From: UMGS1933 sp051891435
GTDB lineage: Bacteria; Bacillota; Clostridia; TANB77; CAG-508
Length of the DNA stretch: 48,565 nt
Direction: 5' to 3'
NCBI GenBank assembly: GCA_051891435.1
Contig: JBJFFE010000037.1
Coordinates: 1-48,565 of the forward strand
Position numbers and translations under genes: made by a program. This document shows positions 35,686 through 46,494 of this stretch, piece after piece (the stretch's first letter is position 1; the number at the start of each line of letters is the position of its first letter). Below the pieces are notes generated by a model, which was not told the DNA's origin, made no database searches, and worked only from the letters and a program-made list of their open reading frames with translations.

Positions 35686-35790
35686 GTTTAGAGGTTAGAC
35701 ATTAGAAATTAGAGGTTAGAGAAAAGCAAGGCTTCGTAAGCAATCACCTTATATTTTCTAATTTCTAATCTCTAATTTCTAACATCTAAA
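35686..35790. repeat. TTAGAAATTAGAG-type inverted repeat
   Basis: Left half carries TTTAGAGGTTAGACATTAG and AAATTAGAGGTTAGAG. Right half carries CTAATTTCTAATCTCTAA and TTTCTAACATCTAAA. The halves are complementary and each is internally repetitive. The centre reads AAGCAAGGCTTCGTAAGC. It lies between walK and lepB. Confidence 0.8.
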
Positions 35791-35802
35791 TTATTATTTT
35801 CG

Positions 35803-37207
35803 TTATTCTTTCTCATTTACTGTTGGTATTGTTATTACTACTTCTGTTCCTTTTCCTACCACACTTTTTATATCTATTCTTCCACCATTTTTATCTAAAA
35901 TTTCTTTAGCAATTGAAAGTCCAAGCCCTGTTCCTCCTAGTTCTCTTGACCTTGCTTTATCTACTCTATAGAATCTTTCAAAAATTCTACTCAAATCCTT
36001 TTCTGGTATTCCAACACCTGTATCTATCACCTTAATATATGCATCACTATATACAAATCCTACATATATTTTTATTGTGCCTCCGTTTTCCTGTGTATTT
36101 TACACTATTTGATAATATGTTAAGAACTACTCTTTCTATTCCGTCTTTATCTGCATATACATTAGGAACATTTGCTGTTACAAAACATTCCACTTTTTGT
36201 TGTTTTTTATCCATTTCAATTTGCAAATATTCTTGGCATTTTTTTACAAGTTCTCCTAAATCAAATTCTGTTTTTTCCCATTTTGTGTTTGTATCATCAT
36301 GTTTTGAAAGTGTTAGTAAATCATTTACCAGTTTCGTCATTCTTACTGCTTCTGATGTTATTACATTTAAAAACTTTTCTTGTATTTCTTTATCATATTC
36401 CATTGTAGAAAGAGTTTCAGCATATCCCATTATAGATGTAAGTGGTGTTTTAAGTTCATGTGATACATCTGCAATGAATTCTTTCCTCATATTGTCTAGT
36501 TTTACATGCTCTGTTATATCTTGAATTAATACTATAATTCCAGAAGGTCTTTCATTTTCGTCTTTAAAAGGTGCGAAAAATAATTTTAAATATTTCTCTC
36601 CCACATTTGCTTTACTTTCACTTGTTGTCCAATCCTCTAAATATATTAATTTTTCCATGTTTATATTTTCATCTATTTTATTAAATATTTTTTCAAAAGT
36701 CTGCTCTTTTTCCCCTATATTTAACAATTTTTTTGCTGCTGGGTTAATATGTATAATATTGCCCTCCATGTTAAATGCTAATATACCATCATTCATATGA
36801 AGTAAAATTGTTTCCATTTGTTTTTTTTGTCTTGTCACTTCATTAAAATTTTCTTTTAATCCATTATTCATAACATCAAATGCGTTTGTTAGCTCGTCTA
36901 TTTCGTCTCTGCTATTATCATTATAGTCTTGCTCTTCATTTATTTGTTTTGCACTTTGAATTAGTTTTAATATTGGCTTAGATATTATTTTTTTGCTAAA
37001 CCATATTATAACTAAACATATAATAATAAATCCTATTATGGTAATAGCTAAAAATAGTTTTAAATTAACAATCTCCTCATTTAATATATTGTTATTTACT
37101 TGTAATTTTTCTAGCACTGCAATTGAGTATATTCCAAAAGCCCCAAACATTATTATTGCAACTATTATTATCATTAGTATTATTTTTATTTGTGTACTTT
37201 TTATCAT
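35803..37207 (-). CDS. walK: WalK-like sensor histidine kinase, read through a +1 CGG site
   Basis: A 467-residue kinase. Two membrane helices (about 8-30 and 50-70) flank a short external loop. HAMP, PAS (GILAFNMEGNIIHINPAAKK) and HisKA follow, with the phosphoacceptor in ADVSHELKTPLTSIMGYAET. The ATPase N box is LNILSNSVKYTGK. The frame breaks directly after it at CGG 36085-36083. A +1 shift gives KYTGK-GGTIKIYVG and joins VIDTGVGIPEKDL, FERFYRVDKARSR and GGTGLGLSIAKEI. Without it the kinase would lack the ATP lid. It is 59 bases downstream of walR. WalRK controls wall metabolism and is essential in many Firmicutes. Confidence 0.93.
36083..36085 (-). other. CGG +1 recoding site in walK (Gly375)
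   Basis: AAA CGG A: the shift restores KYTGKGG, the conserved turn after the histidine-kinase N box, and connects to the G1 box. Confidence 0.94.
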
Positions 37208-37265
37208 TTTCTTCTCCTATACCAAATAGGGTTCGGCATGCCGAACCCTTAATATTTTATAAATC

Positions 37266-37988
37266 TTATTCTGTCTTTATATAATATCCTACTCCTCTTT
37301 TTGTTACAAGAATATCTGGATTTGCAGTATCTTTTTCTATCTTTCCTCTTATTCTTCTTACTGTGACATCAACTGTTCTTATATCTCCATAGTACTCATA
37401 TCCCCAAACCTTTTCAAGTAATAACTCACGAGTTACTACTTGTCCTTGTTGCATTGCTAAAAATTTTAAAACTTCAAATTCCCTTAATGTTAAGTCAATA
37501 ACTTTTCCATCAACTTTTGCTTCAAATTTGTCTAAATCTAAGTCCAATCTGCCAACGGTTATTTTTTTCGTTTCCATTTTTTCTTCTTGTGGTGCTAAAT
37601 TAACCTCAGATTTTCTTAAGTTCGCTTTTATTCTCGCCATTAATTCTCTTACACTAAATGGCTTTGTAATATAATCATCTGCTCCTAGTTCTAGACCTAA
37701 TATTTTATCTATTTCCTCATCTTTTGCTGTAAGCATTAGGATAGGAATATTAAGTGATGCTTTTATTTTTTTACAAACTGTTAATCCATCCATTTTAGGA
37801 AGCATTATGTCTAATAAAACTAAATCTGGTTTTTTACTTAAAGCTGTTTCAACTGCTTCTACCCCATCATTTGCCTCTAAAGTATTATAACCTTCTTTTT
37901 GTAAATTATAAACTAAAATATCTACTATAGGTTTTTCGTCATCAACTATTAAAATCGTTTTTTTATCTTTTTCTTCAAAATTCTCCAC
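37266..37988 (-). CDS. walR: WalR-like OmpR-family response regulator
   Basis: A 240-residue regulator. The receiver domain has phosphoacceptor Asp in LVLLDIMLPKMDGLTV and the KP of DDYITKPFSVREL. The winged-helix DNA-binding domain has LTLREFEVLKFLAMQQGQVV and VWGYEYYGDIRTVDVTVRR. The RTVDVTVRRIRGKIE end is WalR/PhoP-like. It is cotranscribed with walK downstream. Confidence 0.94.
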   Translation of the reverse strand: MENFEEKDKKTILIVDDEKPIVDILVYNLQKEGYNTLEANDGVEAVETALSKKPDLVLLDIMLPKMDGLTVCKKIKASLNIPILMLTAKDEEIDKILGLELGADDYITKPFSVRELMARIKANLRKSEVNLAPQEEKMETKKITVGRLDLDLDKFEAKVDGKVIDLTLREFEVLKFLAMQQGQVVTRELLLEKVWGYEYYGDIRTVDVTVRRIRGKIEKDTANPDILVTKRGVGYYIKTE

Positions 37989-38088
37989 AAAAGCCCCACC
38001 TTTCTTTATATACGACTTTTATATTTTAATTTATATCATATTAAAGAAATTAATACAAGATTTTTGTGACATTTTTATTACATTTTTA

Positions 38089-41000
38089 TTACATTACAAC
38101 CTCTACTTCATTTACCTTTCCATTATCAATAAGCTTTATTTCTTTATTTTCTAGTTCTTCTCCATTTAGGAACATTTTATCTACACCTGTATTTTTGCTA
38201 TTTGGATTCTTTATTTTTATATTGTATATGCTGTTTTCAAATTTGTATCTTATAGAATACTCTTTCCAGTCTTTTGGTATACATGGTTTTATTCTTAAAA
38301 TTCCTTTTTCTATATTTAATCCTAATATATCTTCTAAACCAACTTTACAAAACCAGCTACTTGAGCCTGTATACCAAGTCCAGCCTCCTCTTCCTTCCAG
38401 TCCCTTTGCTTCATATATATCTGCTGGTATAACATATGGCTCTACTTTATATTTTTTTGCTGAATCTTTCGTTCTTGAGTGTTCTATTGGATTTATCATT
38501 GTATAATATTCTACTGCTTTATCTCCAAATCCTAGCTTAGTAAATGCCATTATTGCCCACATTGCAGCATGTGTGTACTGTCCTCCATTTTCTCTTACTC
38601 CTGGTAGGTATGCTTTTATATATCCTGGTTCTATTTTAGATTTTTCAAATGGTGGATCTAATAATTTTATTAATCCGTTTTCTTTGTCTATTAATTGATT
38701 CTCTAAGCTTTCCATGGATATATACTTTTTATCATTATCTGCTGCTCCTGAAATTACTCCCCAACTTTGAGATATACTGTCTATTCTACATTCCTCGTTT
38801 TCCATACTACCTATTGGGTCTCCATTATCCATATATGCTCTTTTAAACCATCGTCCATCCCAGCCATTACTGTTTAATGCTTTTTTTAGTTTTTGTTTTA
38901 CATTTTCATATTTTTCTATTAAATCATTATCATCTTTTGTTTTACAAATTTCAATAAATCTATCTAATATATTATATAGAAAAAATCCGAAGCCAAATGC
39001 TTTCTCCTTTTTTATGATTTCCTACTGTGTTCATTCCATCGTTCCAGTCTCCGCTTCCAATCTTAGGCAAACCATTTTCTCCAAAGTTTAACGATTTTTC
39101 TATTGCTTTTATACAGTGTTTATACAAACTCTCTTTTATTTCGGATGCTTCGTATTTATCATACTTTTCATCAATACCGTCTGCCAAGAGTTCGCCTTTT
39201 AAATAAGGAATTTCTTCATCTAATATACTATAGTCTCCAGTATAATCTATATATTCACAAACTAAATAGCATAACCATAGTAAATCATCTGAAAATCTGG
39301 TTCTTATACCTCTTCCGAGTTTCTTCATGCCACCAGTGTTCAACATCTCCTTCAATAAATTGATGTTTTGCAGCTATTAAAATTTGTTTTTTCATGAAAT
39401 TTATATCTAAAAATTTTATACCTAAAGTATCTTGTAGTTGATCCCTAAATCCTATTGCCCCTCCGTGATTGATAATATCCAGATTTTGCCCATAACCTAG
39501 ATGTAATACTTTGATATGCTGCCCATCCATTTAGCATGATATTCATAGATTCTATAGGAGTACTTACATGGACTTTACTTAAAAGTTCATACCAATATTT
39601 TTTTGTTTTACTTAATTCCTCTTCACATTTTTTTATACTATTATATTCCAATGGTATATTATTTTCTATCTCTTTTGCACCTAGGTTTAGAACAATTTCT
39701 TTTGTTTCATATGGTTTTAATTTGACATCTATTTCTATTGCAATACAATTTTCTTTATATAGCCCATTATCATTATTTAATATTTTTTGTGGATTTTTTA
39801 AATTAGCTTTTCCAATAAATTCTTTCTTATCTCCTGTAAATTTTCGTATTGTTTCATTTGTTGTAATAAAAACTTCTTCGTTTTTCATATCGTTTTTATA
39901 TAAATTAATTGCTACAACGGAATTTCCTTTTTTCTCTACTTTTATATATCCTGAAGTCTTTATTTCATCCTCACCTAATACTGGTTTTATATAATATACT
40001 AGCTTTAAATTTTTTTCCTCATTTAACGTATTTTTTAGTTTCAATAGATTTACCTTTATCGTATCTTGTAGTGGAACAAAAGTTGTTAGTTCTTGTAAAA
40101 TGTTATCTTTAATGGTTTTTAAATTTACATATCCAAATCCATATGTTAAATGATATTCCTGATTTTTGCTTATGTTTTCAGATAAGCACCATTTTGCGCC
40201 ATTATCTACATTTTCTAAATATATTATTTCTGAAGGTATATCTTGTGAGGCTGTATTATTCCAAGCAGATACTCTATTTAACCTACTATTTTTATACCAA
40301 GTAAAACCACCTAGGTTTTGTGTAATTAAACTTCCAAATTTAGGATTTGCTAAAATCATGCTCCAAATTGTTGGCAGTTTATTATTTTTAGAAACTTTAA
40401 ATTTGTATTCTAAACCATCTCCAGAAAATCCCCCAAATTCATTATAATATTTTAAGTTGCTATAATCTTCATTTAATGTTTCTATATTTCCGTCTATTAC
40501 GGACAGTGGCAGAGCCCTGCCACTACAGTCCTTGGCAATCATTCTTCTACTTATGAATTCTTCTTCTAAATCTTTTAATTGTAAGTCTATATTTCCTAAG
40601 CTTGAATCTATAACCATATTTGCCCTAAATTCTAATAAATTTATATCGTCAGCACTTATCTCATTTTCATTTAAAACAAATATTCCTCCAAAAGTATTTT
40701 TTAAATATAAAATCTGTTTATTTTGTATTTCGCTATTAATTTCATTCTCTAATAAATGCTCATATGAGTTTATTTCTTTATTTAGAATCACTAATTCAAT
40801 TTTTATATTTTTACTTCTAAAAAATTCATAAGCTTTTAGAATATCTTTCAGAATATATTTTTCGTTGACGTCCTTTATTTTTAACAATAATATTGGCAAA
40901 TCCCCTGATATTCCAAATTTCCATAAATCACTTTGTGAATATATTTTATTTGGTATCATTTTATTTTCTAGACTTTTAGTTGGGTTTCCAAATAATAATA

Positions 41001-44000
41001 ATGTTAATATTTTTTGATATCTTTCTATATCATTTCCTTTTAGTCCTAAATAAATACTTTCCGCTTCTGTTTTAGCTCTTGATAGTTCAAACACTTTGCT
41101 AATAGCATTTGTGTTCCTATATTGTCCTAGCATATTTATAACATTATCTTTATTTTCTGAAACACATAAAATTAAGTCTACCACTGCCTTTTGTTTTGGT
41201 TCTATTTTTATTATCCTTTTTGTTGCTAAAATACTTTCTGTAACTTGTGATGAATTATTAGAAAATGGCTTATTTTGTGTAAGCATCTCCGGAATTTCAA
41301 TATTGCCTTGTCCAAAAAATTTTTCTTTATCTATTTCATACTCCAAGTCTCCTATTGTCTGATTTTGAGTATATAAGTTTACTCCCAAAAATGTATTTTT
41401 TTCGTTAGTTCCTCTTTTTTTCCTTTTTACAATTATTTCCCCTGTATCTAATCTTTCATATGTTAAAAATAGATTATTAAATGCAGGATGGCTATATTCT
41501 TGTGCAGGGCTTGAAAGTATAGGTTCAAAGTAGTTTATTACCTCTATAGTTTCTACTTTTTCTCCATTGTTTGTTATTTCTATCCTTTTTATTTCAATTG
41601 GCTCATCTGTAGATACAACATTACTTGTTTTTATTTCAAAATTTCCTACTGTTTTTATAAATTTATTTATATCTGGTGCAAATACAATTTTCCCAGTTTC
41701 TCCTTCTTCTAAATTTGCACTTATAAGCTGATTATTATTTAAATTCCTTATATAAAAGAAGTTTCCTTGTCTATAATCTGCAGTTTTTTTGTATCTATTA
41801 ATTAATAAATTTTTATATTTACTATATCCCTGTCCATCTGCTAAAGTACATACTGTGTACAATCCATTTGATATAACATTTGAACGTATTAATCCTGTAT
41901 TTAGTTTTGTATATACAGTTTCTTTATAGTTTTCATAATCTTTTACTTTTAATTTTTCTACTTTTTCCTTTTTCTCTTTTGTAACAATGGCTTTTTTAGG
42001 CATTCTTTCTTGCAACAATATATCTACTGCTTCTATTTCTGGGTTCTCATGGAATCTTTTTACTAAAATTTTATCATTTATAAAATTATTGATTGATAAA
42101 AGTATTAACCCTTGGTGATGTGCCATATAAGTTTTTACAACTCTTTTTTTTTCGTTTGGTTTTAACCTTGCTAAAGTATAGTCTACAGATTCATAAAATC
42201 CATATTTACCTAATAGTCCTTCTTTTTCTAATATTTTTATATTTTTTATACTATCTTCTATATCATATATTAAGCTTAAAAATACTGAATAAGACGATAC
42301 AACAACATCCTCATCTAATCCTCTTTTTAGTCCTAACCAAGGTACTCCAAAAGCTTTATATTGATAATTATTATTTAAATCCTTTAAACTAAATGCCGCT
42401 TCTGAAATTCCCCAAGGAATACCGAAGTTTTTTTGCATATTCTTTTTGGCTCATTATCATGAACTTACAAGATTCATCTATTAAACTTCCTTCATATGAT
42501 TTTATATTTACTGCTGGCATCAAATACTCAAAAGCAGTACCAGACCAAGATATTAGTCCTTTATATCCATTTAGGGTAGTTAAAGTTCTACTTAAAGAAT
42601 TCCAATGTTTTGATGAAATATCTCTTTTAGCTATTGCTACTAAGCTTGCTTGCCTTGCTTCAGATGCAAGTAAGTCATAATAAGAGTCAGTTAATTTATT
42701 TTCTTCTATATTGAAACCAATAGAAAATATTCTTTTTTTATAATCATATAAAATGGAAAAGTTTGTGTTTATAATTAATTTATCAACTATATTAATTAAA
42801 ATATTTATTCGTTCTTCTTGCTTTCTTTCTTGTAAAAATGTTTTTAATGTATATAAATATCCTACAAAATTTCCACTATCTACTGTTGATACATACCTTG
42901 GAATTAACGGTTCTAGGGTTTTTGTATTATACCAATTATATAAATGTCCATTCCACTTTGGTAGTTTTTCTACTGTATATAACATTTTTTCTAATAAATC
43001 TATACTTTCCTGTTCTTGTATATATCCTAAATCATATGCAGAAGCCACTACTAAAAAGCCCAATCCAATATTAGTTGGTGAAGTTCTTGGCGCAACTTTT
43101 TCTTTTCTATCTTCTTGATAATTATCTGGTGGTAGAAAATTATTTTTTTCATTTATATTTTCTTTAAAGAACTTCCAAGTTTTTATACCTATATTATTTA
43201 AGTATTCCTTATCTTCTTTTCTTACATTACATTTTTTTATATTTTCTTTACTTATTGTGTATGCAAAATATGGTGCAATTAGCCACAAAATAGATATAAT
43301 TAGAGTTACAATTTTAGCAAAATAAATACCAATTATAATTCCTATAACCCCTAGAATAATATTTGGCTTCATACATTTAATATATGATATTAAATCTGTC
43401 CCAGCTTGTTTTTCTGCATCTTCTGAGGTAGTCCATTCTAATAAATTCTGTTTAGATATTTTTATTCTATATATACTTCTAATAGCAGCATCTACAGTTT
43501 TAAATGCTTTGTTGGGCAAAAATATAAAATCTAATATTCCTCTAATTACACTTGCATTTAATTCGCCAATAACTTTTGTAATATTTTTATATGCCACAAA
43601 TAAAGAGCTTGGTGTGTTTTTCTTAAAAATTATATAATTTCCCAAATCTAATATACTTGGGAAAACAACTGCAATTACACCTAAAACAAATATGCTTGGA
43701 GCATTGTATAATAATCCTATAATAATCAATAGTAAAGCAAACACTGGCACTAGGCTTCTTCTTAAATTATCCAATATTTTAAATTTTGAAAGTCTATTTA
43801 ATGGATTTTGCTTTTTTGAACCATTTTTTATAATTATAGTTTTTTTTAGCCAATTTATTAATTGCCAATCTCCTCTAATCCATCTATGAAGTCTTGACAT
43901 ATAGCTATTATATTTAGCCGGACATCCATCAAGTAAAAAAATATCACTTGCAAGTCCAGCTCTTAAATAACTTCCTTCTAGTAAGTCATGACTTAATACT

Positions 44001-46138
44001 GTGTTTTCTGGTATCTCATTTTCTAAAATATCATAAAATACCTTTAAATCATATATTCCTTTTCCTGTAAATATTCCTTCTCCAAAGTTATCTTGGTAAA
44101 CATCTGATATAGCATTTGCATATAAATCTGTTCCACCACTACCAGCGAATATTTTACTAAATAAAGTTTTTCTGCTAGATTCTAAATCTATTCCAACTCT
44201 AGGCTGTATTAATGCATGCCCTTCTACTACTTTATTGTTTTTTATTACAGGAGTATTTAAAATGTGTGCCATTGCTCCTACTAATTGCTGTGCTGAGTCT
44301 AAAACTAAATTAGTATCTGAGTCTAATGTAATTACATATTTTATATTTAGCTTTTCTTCGAATGTATTAACTTTAAATTGATTGTTTCCATTTACAAGAA
44401 ATTCATTAAATTGGCTTAGTAATCCTCTTTTTCTTTCCCAACCTAAATAACATTTTTCTTTAGGGTTCCATGTTCTATTTCTATACAAAAAATAAAACTT
44501 CTTTTTGCCTGGGTATGCATATTTTTTATTTAACCTTTCTTCTTCTTTTAATCCTTCTTGAGCTACCTCTTCATCAAATGGCTCATTTTCATTTTGAGAA
44601 GAAGTACAATCTCCTAGAAGTGCAAAATATAAGTTGTCTAATTTATTAGCTAAATAATAAACTTCTAGTTTATGCATTAGCTCTTTTATTTTTTTGCTAC
44701 TATTTATTATAGTTGGTATAACAACAATAGTTGATGCTTCTTCTGGTATTTTCTTATCGAAATTCATTTTTGGAATAATTTTAGGTTTTACTGTTTTTAT
44801 TAAACAATAATTTAAAATCTGTATCCATATTTCAGAAATTGGGATAATTGATAAAACTCCAATTATAATGCTATATACTAGAGAATTACCTATACTATAG
44901 TTATATATACTAAAAATTATTGAAAGTAGAATTGTTACAGTATACACTCCCCCAATATACCTATTAGCTTTTTGATTTTGGCTTATTTTAAAAAGCTTAG
45001 AGCCAACATTTAGTTTTTCTATTAGTTTATTGTATCCTTCATCAATTAAATAATATCCTATATGTGCTTTTTTCCCTTGGTCTATGTTTTCTTTAGCAAG
45101 TTCCAATGCTTTATTTGCTATATAGCTTTCTGATATTTTTGTTTTATCCGCAATTTCTTTTATAGCTTGCCTATAATATGCTTTTGTTTTATAATCCATA
45201 TTAATATAGACATTGGCAGGGTCTTTTTTTAATATTTCCTCTACCCCATTTATTTCTTCAAAAAGCATTAAAAAATTTATTCTAGATATTTCTTTTATAC
45301 TTGTAATACTATTACCTATTAACACCTTTTGAAGAGCAATATCAAAGTGTTCTTTTCTAATTGTTTCTTCTACGCTTATTCCTGTTTTATTAACTTCTTC
45401 TTCCAAAATATTTAAATAAGCAATTCCTCTTTTTCCAAACCTTTTTAATTTATAAGACATATATTCTATAAAAGGATATTTTATTTCATTTTTTACGTTG
45501 TTTGATTTTAAGCTTACTTTACTGTTCTTAAATTTGTTATCTGTTTTATTTTCTATTATTCTTTCTATAATACTTTCTACTTTTTGTTTTTGAATTTGCG
45601 CTGTATATATTTTTTCGCAAATATTTCTAATATTCTCTATTATTGCGATTTCTAAGAAAATCCACAAATTCCATATTTCTTCCATATTTAAAGTTTTTTG
45701 TTCTTGGTATGCTTGCAAAGCTATTTTTAAGGTTTCATCATTTATTTTATTATCTCTATATGATGCTATTTCTGAAGCCAATACATATATTCTTGCAAAA
45801 CCAGCATATGTTCCGTTACTAATTCCCGGCAATTCTTTATATTTTTTTAAAGGCATTTCCTTTTTTATTTTTTTTACAGATTCTTCTATAATGTAAAAAT
45901 TATCTAAAAGCCATTCTCCTGCTGGATGTATATCTATACCTTTTTTTATATGTTCATTTAATAAATTATATGTTTTTTCAATAAATGTATAATTTTCATT
46001 TATTCTCTCCATTGGATACGTATTTGTATTAGAATTTTTTTTTACTTCATAATTAATTGCAGTTTTCTCCATAAACTTTTTTAAATTTTCATCATCTAAA
46101 ACTGCACCTTTTATATTCAAAAACCTAGTATTTACCAC
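38089..46138 (-). CDS. Cyclic beta-glucan synthase-like giant protein (GT84/GH94), read through four +1 CGG sites
   Basis: A 2681-residue membrane protein, normal for NdvB/ChvB-type synthases. An N-terminal helical domain precedes the GT84 glycosyltransferase (YVITLDSDTNLVLDSAQ, RPRL-like RLHRWIRGDWQL) with several membrane helices, a glucoamylase-like domain (NIGLGFLVVASAYDLGYI, FEYLMPA), two GT36/supersandwich modules and the GH94 phosphorylase domain. Canonical motifs are restored only by the four shifts: KKL-GIPWGISEAAF, YYQS-GGAIGFRDQL, HWWHEET-GRGIRTRFSDD and ESIWL-GFFLYNIL. The acid GDWNDGMNTVG is intact. I prefer GTG 46138 with GGAG upstream; a TTG at 46180 lacks a site. It probably makes a cyclic or linear beta-1,2-type glucan. 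Confidence 0.9.
38987..38989 (-). other. CGG +1 recoding site 4 in the beta-glucan synthase (Gly2383)
   Basis: CTT CGG A: the shift restores GESIWLGFFLY and joins the last 300 codons. Confidence 0.95.
39315..39317 (-). other. CGG +1 recoding site 3 in the beta-glucan synthase (Gly2274)
   Basis: ACT CGG A: the shift restores HEETGRGIRTRFSDDLLW. Confidence 0.95.
39463..39465 (-). other. CGG +1 recoding site 2 in the beta-glucan synthase (Gly2225)
   Basis: TCA CGG A: the shift restores the GH94 motif YQSGGAIGFRDQLQD. Confidence 0.95.
40501..40531. repeat. Palindrome inside the beta-glucan synthase coding region
   Basis: AGTGGCAG and CTGCCACT arms with an AGCC loop, flanked by GGAC and GTCC. 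It is GC-rich in an AT-rich gene and encodes in frame the segment DCSGRALPLSV. It resembles the intergenic palindromes of this genome. Confidence 0.6.
42422..42424 (-). other. CGG +1 recoding site 1 in the beta-glucan synthase (Gly1239)
   Basis: CTT CGG T: the shift restores LGIPWGISE, invariant in the family. Confidence 0.95.
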
Positions 46139-46209
46139 AAAAAATCCACTCCAAAAATATTTTATAGATATTTTTACCAAAACTAGATTTTTTATGTATT
46201 TTATAAAAT

Positions 46210-46238
46210 TTGTATTTTTTGCTGATTTGTGGTATAAT
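46210..46238 (+). promoter_or_regulatory. SigA promoter of the small gene at 46270
   Basis: TTGTAT (46210-46215), 17 bases, TATAAT (46233-46238). Confidence 0.7.
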
Positions 46239-46269
46239 TTATATATCTTTCATAAAGGGGGGAAATTTT

Positions 46270-46449
46270 ATGGTGCTCAAGGAACTTTTGAAGCGGGTAA
46301 CTTATGTTGACGAGTTCTTTACAGAACTTCGTGCTATATTACCCCTTCTGCCGAGGGAAGAAAAATCGATTGCAAGAGATTTAATCTTGCATAAAGACCA
46401 TCTTTCCATCGAAGACATTGAGGACATACTCGATGTCGGAGTATCCTAA
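46270..46449 (+). CDS. Small acidic helical protein, GC-richer, probably acquired
   Basis: A 59-residue ORF with ATG 46270 after AAAGGGGGG. The product is helical and charged (ELLKRVTYVDEFFTELRAIL, DHLSIEDIEDILDVGV) with no membrane helix. It stands alone on the plus strand between two minus genes, with its own promoter and terminator. It has an in-frame CGG (46294-46296) as codon 9. Arg gives the full protein; a +1 shift would give Gly and an immediate TAA. Its GC-richer codon use and layout match the gene at 32443. No family recognised. Confidence 0.65.
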   Translation: MVLKELLKRVTYVDEFFTELRAILPLLPREEKSIARDLILHKDHLSIEDIEDILDVGVS

Positions 46450-46453
46450 GTAA

Positions 46454-46494
46454 AAGCCGTTGTCTTGCTAAAGACAACGGCTTCCTCTTTTTTA
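46454..46494 (+). terminator. Terminator of the small gene at 46270
   Basis: AAGCCGTTGTCTT and AAGACAACGGCTT arms followed by CCTC and a T-run. It overlaps the end of topA. Confidence 0.88.

Noticed and set aside
690..42424. Sequencing or assembly error as the cause of the 18 frame breaks.
   Set aside because: The breaks are always a C before a Gly codon in phase, never in the other two phases and never a deletion. Random or motif-linked errors would not respect reading frame. Raw reads should still be checked.
690..42424. Pseudogene decay of ligA, walK, dprA, the PBP and others.
   Set aside because: No other stops, deletions or opposite shifts occur in these long genes, several are essential, and conserved motifs continue beyond each site.
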